Source: Streptomyces eurocidicus (GTDB lineage: Bacteria > Actinomycetota > Actinomycetes > Streptomycetales > Streptomycetaceae). Taken from it: DNA of 64,000 nt. The stretch spans positions 1 through 64,000 of the forward strand of contig NZ_LGUI01000008.1 of NCBI RefSeq assembly GCF_002891295.1, read 5' to 3'. Shown in pieces: positions 1 to 7,659 of the stretch. The translations under genes and the position numbers were made by a program. Position 1 is the first letter of the stretch; each line of letters starts with the position of its first letter. The notes beneath the pieces are model-generated. The model made no database searches. It saw only the letters and a program-made list of their open reading frames with translations, and was not told the DNA's origin.

Positions 1-22
1 GAGAGTAGGACGCCGCCGAACA
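1..22 (+). rRNA. rrf: 5S rRNA, 3' end only
   Basis: The first bases (GAGAGTAGGACGCCGCCGAA) match the conserved 3' end of streptomycete 5S rRNA as I know it. The rest of the gene, and presumably the 16S-23S-5S operon it ends, lies upstream of the window. A strong hairpin follows within ten bases, as expected at the end of an rrn operon. The exact 3' end is approximate. Confidence 0.85.
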
Positions 23-30
23 ATTTTTAG

Positions 31-64
31 CCTCAGGCCCCGAGTTTTCACTCGGGGCCTGAGG
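31..64 (+). terminator. rRNA operon terminator hairpin
   Basis: A perfect 14-bp stem (31-44 with 51-64) closes a 6-base loop and is followed by a T-run (catttttg). It lies directly after the 5S end and 25 bases before the next start codon, so it most likely ends the rRNA operon. Confidence 0.9.
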
Positions 65-88
65 CATTTTTGCGTTTAGGGTGACGTC

Positions 89-733
89 ATGCGCTATGAC
101 CTCGTCATCTTCGACAACGACGGTGTGCTCGTCGACAGCGAACCGGTCGCGAACACGATCCTCGCCGCATACCTCACGGAGCTGGGTCACCCCACCACCT
201 ACGAGGAGTCCCTCCGCGACTACATGGGCGCCGCGGTACACCGCGTCCACGACCTCGTACGGGAGCGGACCGGGCAGGAATTGCCGGCCGACTTCGACCA
301 CACGCTGCACTCGCGGACCTTCGCCGCGTTCGAGGAGCACCTCCAGCCGATAAAGGGTGCGGTCGAGGTCCTGGAGCTCCTCGTCGCCGAGGGAGTTCCC
401 TACTGCGTGGCTTCCTCGGGCAGCCATGAGCGGATCCGGGTGGCACACCGGCGCACCGGCATGGACGAGTGGTTCGAAGAGGAATGGATCTTCAGCGCCG
501 ACGATGTCGACAAGGGCAAGCCGGCCCCGGACCTCTTCCTCCACGCCGCACGGTCCATGGGCGTCGCCCCCCACCGCTGTGCCGTCGTCGAGGACAGCGC
601 ACGGGGCGTCGAGGCCGCGGTGGCCGCGGGAATGGACGTCTTCGCGTTCACCTCCATGACCCCGCGCGACCGGATGCCCGGAGCCACCGCCTACTTCGGC
701 GAGATGTCGGAACTCCCGCGGCTGCTGGCCTGA
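89..733 (+). CDS. HAD-superfamily hydrolase, subfamily IA (phosphatase/phosphomutase-like)
   Basis: The 214-residue protein has the haloacid dehalogenase motifs in order. Motif I is FDNDGVLVDSE, with nucleophile Asp9 and acid/base Asp11. An Ala/Ser motif II (ASSGS) lies near residue 110, and a conserved Lys (GKPAPD) with the acidic motif VVEDS near residues 145-170. A helical cap lies between motifs I and II. Such enzymes act on small phosphorylated substrates such as sugar phosphates or phosphoglycolate, through an aspartyl-phosphate intermediate in the cytoplasm. The residue after Asp9 is Asn, as in several beta-phosphoglucomutase-like members. The substrate cannot be read from sequence. 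It is a single gene just downstream of the rRNA operon terminator. Confidence 0.85.
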   Translation: MRYDLVIFDNDGVLVDSEPVANTILAAYLTELGHPTTYEESLRDYMGAAVHRVHDLVRERTGQELPADFDHTLHSRTFAAFEEHLQPIKGAVEVLELLVAEGVPYCVASSGSHERIRVAHRRTGMDEWFEEEWIFSADDVDKGKPAPDLFLHAARSMGVAPHRCAVVEDSARGVEAAVAAGMDVFAFTSMTPRDRMPGATAYFGEMSELPRLLA

Positions 734-820
734 CGGCCCGTTGATCCGTCGGCCTGGGTGGTGACGGCCGCGCGATGTCGATCCGCCGGCCCGGGGAGCG
801 GCGGCCGCGCGATCCGGGTC

Positions 821-875
821 GCGGAATGCCGGGCGGAAATGCCGGGCGGAAATGCCGAGCGGAATGCCGAGGCGT
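821..875. repeat. short tandem repeat, about 13 bp x 4
   Basis: Between the HAD gene and the acuC-like gene, units of the form cggaaatgccggg are repeated head to tail about four times with small changes. The segment is in non-coding DNA just upstream of the next gene, and no function is evident. Confidence 0.7.
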
Positions 876-979
876 GCCACGGCGGCCCGCGCAATGGCGG
901 TTCCCCCGGTCCTCGCGCCCGCGATCTTGTCGTACGCCCCCATCCTCCGGCCCCGGGTCCGCCCGCTACGGTGGCGGGC

Positions 980-2152
980 ATGAGCGGCCGTGCACAGCTG
1001 ATGTGGGACGAGGCGGTAACGGGCTACGACTTCGGCCCGGGGCACCCGATGGACCCGGTGCGTCTCGCGCTGACCATGAGGCTGGTCGAGGCGTTCGAGC
1101 TCGACCGGGCCCTCCGGGTCACCGCGGCCAGGCCGGCCGGGGAGTCGACGCTCCGGCTCGTCCACCGCGCGGACTACATCGCGGCCGTCCGCGCGGCGTC
1201 GGCGCACCCGGAGGCGGCCGATGGGTCGTACGGCCTCGGCACGGAGGACGTGCCGGCGTTCGCCGGGATGCACGACGCGGCCGCGCTGATCGCCGGCCAG
1301 TCCGTGGGCGCGGCGGAGGCTGTGTGGCGCGGTGAGGCGCTGCACGCCGTCAACTTCGCGGGCGGGCTGCACCACGCGATGCCCGGTGGCGCGTCCGGCT
1401 TCTGCGTCTACAACGACGCCGCCCTGGCCGTGGCCCGGCTGCTGGAGCTGGGGGCCGAACGGGTGGTCTACGTGGACGTCGACGTCCATCACGGCGACGG
1501 GGTCCAGGCCGCCTTCTGGGAGGACCCGCGGGTGCTCACGATCTCTCTGCACGAGCACCCTCGCACGCTCTTCCCGCAGACCGGGTGGCCCGAGGAGACG
1601 GGCGCCCCGGGGGCCGAGGGCAGCGCGGTGAACGTGGCCCTGCCGGCCGGGACGGGTGACGCCGGGTGGCTGCGGGCCTTCCACGCGGTGGTGCCCGAGC
1701 TGGTGGCCGCTTTCCGGCCGCAGGTGCTGGTGACCCAGCACGGTGCCGACACGCACTTCGAGGATCCGTTGGCCCATCTGGCGGTGTCGGTGGACGCCCA
1801 GCGGCTGGTCGCCGAGGCGTGCCACGCGCTGGCCCACGAGCACACGGGCGGCCGGTGGGTGGCCCTGGGCGGTGGGGGGTACGCCGTGGTGGACGTCGTG
1901 CCGCGGTCGTGGACGCACCTGGTGGCCGTCGCCGCCGGCCGGCCGTTGCCGCCCGGGTCGGCGGTGCCGGAGGAGTGGCGGGCCGAAGTGTTCCGCCGTA
2001 CGCGGCAGTTGGGCCCGCTGCGGATGACGGACGGCCGGACGCTGGAGTGGCGGGACTTCGACGACCACGGGTACGACCCGGCGGACCGGTTGGACCAGGC
2101 GATACTGGCGGCGCGGCGGGCCGTGTTCCCCGCGCACGGGCTGCTGCCGTGA
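980..2152 (+). CDS. acuC: Histone deacetylase superfamily protein, AcuC-like
   Basis: The 390-residue protein covers a full class I/II deacetylase fold. Visible signatures are an N-terminal HPMDPVRL segment, the HHAMPG active-site stretch near residue 132, DVDVHHGDG (metal-binding Asp and His) near residue 170, and LGGGGY near the C-terminus. AcuC-type enzymes remove acetyl groups from lysines; in Bacillus the partner is acetyl-CoA synthetase. I chose ATG 980 because homology begins there; upstream in-frame codons are repeat-rich and non-homologous. No clear Shine-Dalgarno site precedes it, but TACGGT lies seven bases before the ATG, so the mRNA may be leaderless. The cellular target in this organism is unknown. 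Confidence 0.88.
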   Translation: MSGRAQLMWDEAVTGYDFGPGHPMDPVRLALTMRLVEAFELDRALRVTAARPAGESTLRLVHRADYIAAVRAASAHPEAADGSYGLGTEDVPAFAGMHDAAALIAGQSVGAAEAVWRGEALHAVNFAGGLHHAMPGGASGFCVYNDAALAVARLLELGAERVVYVDVDVHHGDGVQAAFWEDPRVLTISLHEHPRTLFPQTGWPEETGAPGAEGSAVNVALPAGTGDAGWLRAFHAVVPELVAAFRPQVLVTQHGADTHFEDPLAHLAVSVDAQRLVAEACHALAHEHTGGRWVALGGGGYAVVDVVPRSWTHLVAVAAGRPLPPGSAVPEEWRAEVFRRTRQLGPLRMTDGRTLEWRDFDDHGYDPADRLDQAILAARRAVFPAHGLLP

Positions 2153-2385
2153 GCCGGCCGGGCCCCGTGGCGCCGGGCTCGCCCATGGGCGCGGGGCCAA
2201 CGGAGGCCCTGAGGCTCGCTGTGCGCGTGTGACGGGTGTGCCACCCGGATGGACGTACGCCTTGTGTTGCCGGTGCCCTCAGAGTGGCCTGTGGGGCTTG
2301 CTTACTTGCCGGTCCGTTAGGCCACGCGTGGGAACTCCGGGGTGAACTTCGGTATGCCGCCCGGGCGTCCGCCAGCATCGGTCCT

Positions 2386-3201
2386 GTGTTGAGCCCCGGC
2401 ACCTTGCGTGCCCATCTGCTGGCCGCCCGACTGGCCGGCCCCGTGGCGACGACCCGGGAGCGGAGCCTTTGCCGGTACCGCATGTTCGTGGCCCGGGACC
2501 CCCGGGCACTGATCGGTCTGGAGCCCGAACGAGACTGGCTCCTGGGGGATTTGTTACAGCTGATGGGCCGAAGATGCGGGGTTTCGGCCGACCCGAATCA
2601 TGCTTCGGGGCAGGATGTGATCGACCCCGATCGTACGATCGCGGCACTCGATGCCTTCGCGGACCGGCTCGCGACGGTGGCAGCGACAGGCGCACCGGTG
2701 CTGCTCGGCACCGGGCACCCCCACCGACTCCTGGGTTTCTACGCCGGGTTGGCCGCCGGTCTCTCGGCGAAGGGATGCACTGTCCTCACCCCGGCGCAGG
2801 GTCGAAGTGTCGACATAACGACCCGGTTCGGGGTACGCACTTACAACCTTGACTACGTTCGAGGCGTCGCGCTGGTGCGTGAACCCGGCGCACGGGGGGC
2901 GGGAAGTGAGCCCGGCGCACATACCCATTCGCCGCTCCCGCTTCGTATGGTGCTGGCCGCCGCGATGGACGGCGACGGGCCGCTCCCGGCCCTGGTCGTG
3001 GGGGACCACGGATGGGTCTGCGGGGCAGGTCAGCTGGGCATTGAGGCCATTGGGCTGGCGGACTCGGACGACCCCGCGCCGTTCGTCGGGGAGGCCGAGG
3101 GGCGGCTGTCCGTCGTGGTTCCGCTTGATGACACTGTGCGGTCTGATTACTACCGACCGCTTACTCGCTATGTACTCAATCGAGCGTGTCTGTCACAGTA
3201 G
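2386..3201 (+). CDS. Conserved Streptomyces protein, phosphatase-like, with a TTA codon
   Basis: The 271-residue protein reads from GTG 2386 (MLSPGTLRAHLLAARLAG). It matches, from memory, a conserved streptomycete family usually labelled 'phosphatase' and located beside acuC. The segment LLGTGHPHRLLGFY and a later VVGDHGWVCGAGQ are its most distinctive stretches, but I cannot identify a classical phosphatase motif. The reading frame contains a TTA leucine codon at 2554-2556, so full translation should need the bldA tRNA and be developmentally delayed. An in-frame extension to 2236 exists but looks non-homologous, so 2236-2385 probably holds the promoter. Biochemical function is uncertain. Confidence 0.7.
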   Translation: MLSPGTLRAHLLAARLAGPVATTRERSLCRYRMFVARDPRALIGLEPERDWLLGDLLQLMGRRCGVSADPNHASGQDVIDPDRTIAALDAFADRLATVAATGAPVLLGTGHPHRLLGFYAGLAAGLSAKGCTVLTPAQGRSVDITTRFGVRTYNLDYVRGVALVREPGARGAGSEPGAHTHSPLPLRMVLAAAMDGDGPLPALVVGDHGWVCGAGQLGIEAIGLADSDDPAPFVGEAEGRLSVVVPLDDTVRSDYYRPLTRYVLNRACLSQ

Positions 3202-3296
3202 GCGGCCGATGGCTGCTCCTCTTCCCCACTCGCATCACGCGCCCCTAACCTGGGGAGTGAGCGCGCAGCGACGAGGAGTCACCGGAGGGGAAGCCG

Positions 3297-3539
3297 GTGC
3301 GCGTCATGTGCGGAAGGTTCAGGTGTGTCATGGCTGCTGGCGAGAGGCCTCTCAACGAGGTCGTGTTCCTGACCGTGGCGGAAGTCGCCTCGGTGATGCG
3401 AGTGTCCAAGATGACCGTGTACCGCTTGGTGCACAGTGGTCATCTGCCGGCGATCCGGGTGGGAAGGTCGTTCCGGGTCCCAGAGCAAGCGGTGCACGAG
3501 TACCTCCGGGAGTCCTACGTGGGGGTGGAAACAGCCTGA
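3297..3539 (+). CDS. Small helix-turn-helix (excisionase/MerR-like) DNA-binding protein
   Basis: This basic protein of 69-80 residues consists mostly of one winged HTH of the excisionase family: LTVAEVASVMRVSKMTVYRL followed by the wing IRVGRSFRVP. Despite the family name it is a chromosomal regulator conserved in Streptomyces, with no phage genes nearby. GTG 3297 has a strong ribosome-binding site (GGAGGGG at 3283-3289). ATG 3330, which gives MAAGERPLNEV, matches the start I remember for orthologues but has a poorly spaced site. It lies between the TTA-codon gene and bS22. Its targets are unknown. Confidence 0.85.
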   Translation: MRVMCGRFRCVMAAGERPLNEVVFLTVAEVASVMRVSKMTVYRLVHSGHLPAIRVGRSFRVPEQAVHEYLRESYVGVETA

Positions 3540-3552
3540 CGGGGACCTCGGA

Positions 3553-3582
3553 TTACGCTGTTCGCCCGGTGCCGGGTAGGCT
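3553..3582 (+). promoter_or_regulatory. Probable promoter of the bS22 gene
   Basis: TTACGC (3553-3558), an 18-base spacer and TAGGCT (3577-3582) resemble a streptomycete housekeeping promoter. It would give a leader of about 60 bases before the GTG at 3650. Confidence 0.45.
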
Positions 3583-3649
3583 GGCCCGATGTAGGTCGTG
3601 TGGGCTCGGACGCCCCGCACCGAGTGAATCGATGTAAGCGAGGGTAGTC

Positions 3650-3748
3650 GTGGGCTCTGTTATCAAGAAGCGGCGCAAGCGGATGGCCAAGAAGAAGCAC
3701 CGCAAGCTGCTCAAGCGCACGCGTGTTCAGCGTCGCAACAAGAAGTAA
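3650..3748 (+). CDS. Ribosomal protein bS22 (COX24/AURKAIP1-domain mini-protein)
   Basis: This is a 32-residue, extremely basic protein starting at GTG: MGSVIKKRRKRMAKKKHRK and ending RVQRRNKK. The pattern matches the COX24/AURKAIP1 domain and the actinobacterial small-subunit protein bS22 seen in mycobacterial ribosome structures. About half of its residues are Lys or Arg, and it is expected to sit in rRNA of the 30S subunit. It has its own promoter-like sequence upstream and a strong terminator 22 bases after its stop. The match in sequence and length to the family is close to complete. Confidence 0.9.
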   Translation: MGSVIKKRRKRMAKKKHRKLLKRTRVQRRNKK

Positions 3749-3769
3749 GCAGCGCCGCTGTGCTCGACC

Positions 3770-3807
3770 CGCAGCCCTTCCACCGCTCAGGCGGTGGGAG
3801 GGCTGCG
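3770..3807 (+). terminator. Terminator after bS22
   Basis: A 17-bp stem (3770-3786 with 3791-3807, one G-T pair) closes a TCAG tetraloop. It ends the short bS22 transcript and insulates the next gene. Confidence 0.85.
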
Positions 3808-3988
3808 GTGCGTTGCGGTGCGTAAAGCTTTCGCTACGGCTTGAAATGTAGCTCCGTGCAGCGGCCGGTCATCACAGCGCAACAACGACCCGCTACGGTG
3901 GCCGCGGCAGCACCACTCGTGGCGCGACGCGACGGGCCCGAGTGATCCGAGCAAGCCGGGGCATGGGCGGGGAAGGAAGGCGCTGATC

Positions 3989-5035
3989 TTGGGCAAGGTC
4001 GTGCTCGTCACCGGAGTCGCACGGCAGCTGGGGGGCCGCTTCGTCCGCCGCATCCAGCGCGAGCCCGACGTGGACCGGGTCATCGGGGTGGACGCGATGC
4101 CACCCGAGCACCATCTCGGCGGGGCCGATTTCCTACGGGCGGACATCCGCCATCCCACGATCGGCAGACTTCTGGCCGAACACCGTGTCGACACCGTCGT
4201 CCATATGGACGTGAACGGCACCCCTCTGGGCAAGCGCGGCAGCCGGGCCACGGTCAAGGAGACCAACGTCATCGGCACCATGCAGCTGCTCGGCGCCTGC
4301 CAGAAGACCCCGTCCGTGAAGCGGCTCGTGGTGAAGTCCAGCACCAACGTCTACGGGTCCGCGCCCCGCGACCCCGCGATCTTCACCGAGACCACCCCGC
4401 CCAAGTCGCTGCCCAGCGGAGGCTTCGCCAAGGACGCCGTCGAGGTCGAGGGCTATGTGCGCGGGTTCGCGCGCCGCCGGCCCGACGTGGCCGTGTGCGT
4501 GCTGCGCTTCGCCAACATCCTCGGGCCCCGCGCCGACTCCCCGCTCACCCAGTACTTCGGGCTGCCCGCGCTGCCCACGGTGCTGGGCTTCGACCCGCGG
4601 CTGCAGTTCGTCCACGAGGACGACGTCATCGAGGTGCTGCGGACAGCCGCCGGCGAGCCGCGCCGTGGCACATTGAACAGCGGCACCTTCAACATCGCGG
4701 GCGACGGGGTGCTGCTGCTCTCCCAGGCCGCCCGGCGCCTCGGACGGCCCACCCTGCCGTTCTTCCTGCCGACCGTCACCTGGGTCGGCTCCGCACTGCG
4801 TTCGGCCGGCATGACGGACTTCTCGCCCGAGCAGATCCGGCTCCTCACCCATGGCCGTGTCGTCCGGACCACCCAGATGCGCGAGACGCTGGGCTTTGAA
4901 CCCCGCTACACCACCGCGGGAGCCTTCGAGGACTACGCGCGCAGCCGGGGCCCGGGGCTGCTGCCACCCGCCACCCTCGCCCGTACCGTCGACCGGATCG
5001 CCGCGGCCCTGCCTGCCGGCCGTGGCCAGAACTGA
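3989..5035 (+). CDS. NAD-dependent epimerase/dehydratase family protein (extended SDR)
   Basis: The 348-residue protein begins at TTG 3989, nine bases after a good ribosome-binding site (GGAAGGAAGG). The N-terminus VVLVTGVARQLGGRF is a variant Rossmann nucleotide-binding loop, and VVHMDVN and SSTNVYGS match the later Rossmann strands of UDP-sugar epimerase-like SDRs. A canonical YxxxK pair is not obvious (FAKDAVE lies where it would fall), so catalytic activity or substrate is uncertain. The stop codon is only 13 bases from the acyltransferase start, which suggests one operon and perhaps a role in lipid or envelope metabolism. I cannot assign a specific reaction. Confidence 0.8.
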   Translation: MGKVVLVTGVARQLGGRFVRRIQREPDVDRVIGVDAMPPEHHLGGADFLRADIRHPTIGRLLAEHRVDTVVHMDVNGTPLGKRGSRATVKETNVIGTMQLLGACQKTPSVKRLVVKSSTNVYGSAPRDPAIFTETTPPKSLPSGGFAKDAVEVEGYVRGFARRRPDVAVCVLRFANILGPRADSPLTQYFGLPALPTVLGFDPRLQFVHEDDVIEVLRTAAGEPRRGTLNSGTFNIAGDGVLLLSQAARRLGRPTLPFFLPTVTWVGSALRSAGMTDFSPEQIRLLTHGRVVRTTQMRETLGFEPRYTTAGAFEDYARSRGPGLLPPATLARTVDRIAAALPAGRGQN

Positions 5036-5048
5036 GGAGCGCACCACG

Positions 5049-6113
5049 ATGGCGGACGCGAAGGTCATCCCGTTCGGTGAGGAGCCGCGGGCCAAGCGGA
5101 AGGGCAAGCGGGTGGCCCGGGCCCGTACGGACCGCACATCGGCCCTCGCGCCCGTCGGGAGGGTCCTGACGCAGGCCGCGCCCGAGCCGGACACCGAGGC
5201 GCCCACGGTCCCCGCGCAGGCGGGCCCGGCGGAGAGCGGCCGGGGCGGGGCCGGGTCGCCGGAGCGGGACGGCGGGGGATGGGACCGCAAGCTGGCCCAC
5301 GGGCTGAGCTTCCTGCGCCGGCGGATCACCGGCGAGTACGAGGTGGACGACTTCGGCTACGACCAGGAGCTCACCGACCAGGTCGTGATGTCCGCGCTCC
5401 GCCCGCTGTACGAGAAGTACTTCCGGGTCGAGGTGAAGGGCGTCGAGAACATCCCGGAGAAGGGCGCCGCGCTGATCGTCGCCAACCACTCCGGCACGCT
5501 GCCCGTCGACGGGCTGATGCTCCAGGTCGCGGTGCACGACCACCACCCGGCGGGGCGGCACCTCCGGATGCTGGCGGCGGACCTGGTCTTCGTCCTGCCG
5601 GTGGTCAACGAGATCGCCCGCAAGCTCGGGCACACCCTCGCCTGCGCGGAGGACGCGCAGGAGCTGCTGGAGCGCGGCGAGGTGGTCGGGGTGATGCCGG
5701 AGGGGTTCAAGGGGATCGGGAAGCCGTTCTCGGAGCGGTACAAGCTGCAGCGCTTCGGGCGGGGCGGCTTCGTCCAGACGGCACTGCGTGCCGGGGCGCC
5801 GATCGTGCCCTGCTCGATCGTGGGCGCCGAGGAGATCTACCCGATGGTGGGCAACTCCCGGACCCTCGCCCGGCTGCTCGGGATCCCCTACTTCCCGCTG
5901 ACGCCCACCTTCCCCTGGCTGGGGCCGATGGGCGTGGTGCCGCTGCCGACGAAGTGGACGATCCAGTTCGGTGAGCCGATCCCCACGGACGGGTATCCGC
6001 CGGAGGCGGCGGACGATCCGATGCTGATGTTCAACCTCACGGACCAGGTGCGAGAAACGATTCAGCACACGCTCTACAAGCTGCTGGTCCAGCGGCGGTC
6101 GGTGTTCTTCTGA
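5049..6113 (+). CDS. Lysophospholipid acyltransferase family protein (PlsC-like)
   Basis: The 354-residue protein has a charged, low-complexity N-terminus of about 75 residues followed by an acyltransferase domain. The motif ANHSGTLPVDG, with catalytic His and Asp, lies near residue 145. VMPEGFKGIGKPF, the substrate-phosphate binding region, lies near residue 215. Enzymes of this type transfer acyl groups from acyl-CoA or acyl-ACP to glycerol lipids at the membrane. ATG 5049 is preceded by GAGGAG (5034-5039) and lies directly after the epimerase-like gene, so the two are probably co-transcribed. A hairpin follows between this gene and the convergent rsbN. Confidence 0.85.
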   Translation: MADAKVIPFGEEPRAKRKGKRVARARTDRTSALAPVGRVLTQAAPEPDTEAPTVPAQAGPAESGRGGAGSPERDGGGWDRKLAHGLSFLRRRITGEYEVDDFGYDQELTDQVVMSALRPLYEKYFRVEVKGVENIPEKGAALIVANHSGTLPVDGLMLQVAVHDHHPAGRHLRMLAADLVFVLPVVNEIARKLGHTLACAEDAQELLERGEVVGVMPEGFKGIGKPFSERYKLQRFGRGGFVQTALRAGAPIVPCSIVGAEEIYPMVGNSRTLARLLGIPYFPLTPTFPWLGPMGVVPLPTKWTIQFGEPIPTDGYPPEAADDPMLMFNLTDQVRETIQHTLYKLLVQRRSVFF

Positions 6114-6179
6114 CCGGGGTTCCGATCGGGTTCTCCCGATCGATCGGCCATGACCGGCCCTGAGCGGTGGTCGGTGCGC

Positions 6180-6225
6180 GGCGGCCGGTGTTCTTCCGGA
6201 GTCCGAGGGAAGAACACCGACCGCC
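6180..6225. terminator. Bidirectional terminator between acyltransferase and rsbN
   Basis: An inverted repeat of about 18 bp (arms around GGCCGGTGTTCTTCC and GGAAGAACACCGACC, loop about 9 bases) lies between the convergent genes and can end transcription from both sides. Confidence 0.75.
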
Positions 6226-6249
6226 GGGGCGGCGGCCGGTGGCGCTGCC

Positions 6250-7455
6250 CTATTTCTCTTCGTCGCCCTGGATGCCGAGGCCCGGAAGGATGTCCGGGAG
6301 GAGCGGCGGGATGGTGATGTCCGGCTGCTTGGACTGCTTGCCGTCCTTGCCGCCGTGCGTCGGCCCGGACGAGGTGGGGCCGACGGGGCTGGGCGGGGGC
6401 TGGAGCAGCCCCGTACCCCCGATGAGGCCCTCGTGGTCCTCATGGCCGCCGGGGGGCGCGCCGCGCCGCTGGCCGTGGCCGCCGGGGCCCTTGCCGTCGG
6501 ACTCCGCGGCCGTCTGGGACGGCGGGGCGGAGTGGCCGGCCCGGCCCGAGGTGCCGTGGGAGGACGCGCCGGGGCGGGGCTCGGAGGCGTGCTTGCCCGG
6601 GGCGGTGGGCAGCAGCGACCGCAGCGGGCCGACCTCATGGTCTATGGCCGCCATCAGCGAGCTGACGTCGTCGCCGACGTCGGACAGCTGGACCGGGAGC
6701 TTGTCGCGCAGCTGGCTCCAGCCCTCGCGGTGCAGCGCCGTGAAGGACGAGAGGCGCTGGATGGGGGCGAGGGAGCGGTCCCGCTTGTACGCCTGGTGGA
6801 GCAGGCGGTGGCCCTCCGAGACGTCGTGGCGCATCCCGGAGAGGGTCTTGCGGATCTCGCCCAGGGCCTCGTGGTCGAGGGGGCCCGAGCGGCCGCGCTC
6901 CAGGAGGCGGCGGGCCTCCTGGAGGCGGGTGGCCGCCTGGTCGAGCAGCATCCCGCCGCGGTCGGAGTCGTCGTCGGCGAGGCCGAGGCGGAAGTCCTCC
7001 ATGCCGCGCTTGAGTGGATAGAGGTGATCGCCCGGCAGCGCGCTGGAGCTCGCGGCGGCGACGCCGCCGAAGGCGCCGGCCGCCACGCCGACCGTGAGCC
7101 CGCCGGCCGCGAGCCCCTTGGACCAGCGGGAGCGCGGCTTGAGGCGGTTGAGCGCGCGGTGCGCGCCACGCTTCGACGAGCGGCCCGAGCGAGGCTCGGG
7201 GATCCCGGCGGACCCCTCGGCGAACTGGGTTTCCATGGCGGCGATCAGCCGCGCCCGCTGGACGGTTCTGGTCTCGGGGTCGAGCTCGGGCGCGGGCAGG
7301 CCGCCGAGCTCTCCCACCAGTGCCAGCAGCTTGCCCTTCTCGGTGTCGTCCACCGATGGGCCGGGCTGTGTGGCCGCCGCGCCCTGGAGTTCCTGGTCCT
7401 CCAGGGCCTGGGCGAAGGCGTTCGCCCGCCGGTGCGCCGAAACGTTCGCGATCAC
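6250..7455 (-). CDS. rsbN: Anti-sigma factor RsbN (DUF5667 protein), regulator of sigma-BldN
   Basis: The 401-residue protein is encoded directly after bldN, as known for rsbN. A cytoplasmic N-terminal region of about 110 residues, the part known to bind sigma-BldN, precedes one membrane segment (GLAAGGLTVGVAAGAFGGVA, near residues 112-131). An extracytoplasmic DUF5667 domain follows (ALPGDHLYPLKRGMEDFRL and long helices), then a Gly/Pro/His-rich tail. I prefer GTG 7455 because GGAGG lies eight bases upstream; the GTG at 7464 overlaps that site. RsbN holds sigma-BldN inactive at the membrane until chaplin and rodlin genes are needed during aerial growth. A sigma-BldN-type promoter lies upstream, giving negative feedback. 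Confidence 0.9.
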   Translation of the reverse strand: MIANVSAHRRANAFAQALEDQELQGAAATQPGPSVDDTEKGKLLALVGELGGLPAPELDPETRTVQRARLIAAMETQFAEGSAGIPEPRSGRSSKRGAHRALNRLKPRSRWSKGLAAGGLTVGVAAGAFGGVAAASSSALPGDHLYPLKRGMEDFRLGLADDDSDRGGMLLDQAATRLQEARRLLERGRSGPLDHEALGEIRKTLSGMRHDVSEGHRLLHQAYKRDRSLAPIQRLSSFTALHREGWSQLRDKLPVQLSDVGDDVSSLMAAIDHEVGPLRSLLPTAPGKHASEPRPGASSHGTSGRAGHSAPPSQTAAESDGKGPGGHGQRRGAPPGGHEDHEGLIGGTGLLQPPPSPVGPTSSGPTHGGKDGKQSKQPDITIPPLLPDILPGLGIQGDEEK

Positions 7456-7585
7456 AGGCGGCACCTCCTCTCGTCATGACGGTCGACTCCCCTGAAAACC
7501 TGGAGGGTTGCACGCCATGAGCGCATCCACTCCTTCGAGTGAGTGGCTACGGGCATGGCGTGACCGCAGGGAGTCTGCATCCCGC

Positions 7586-7614
7586 ACAACGAGCGGCGCG
7601 GCGGCCGGGTTACG
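7586..7614 (-). promoter_or_regulatory. Candidate sigma-BldN promoter for rsbN
   Basis: On the minus strand CGTAAC (7614-7609), 17 bases and CGTTGT (7591-7586) are found in the bldN-rsbN gap. The published sigma-BldN consensus, as I recall it, is CGTAAC-N16-CGTTGA, and rsbN is known to be transcribed by sigma-BldN. The match is 11 of 12 with one extra spacer base. Confidence 0.7.
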
Positions 7615-7659
7615 CGCGCTGGGAGATGTGACCGCCGGTGAGTGAACGGGCGCACCGGG

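Noticed and set aside
3297..3539. Phage excisionase
   Set aside because: The HTH is of excisionase type, but the gene sits in a conserved chromosomal context between core genes with no integrase nearby; it is better read as a host regulator.
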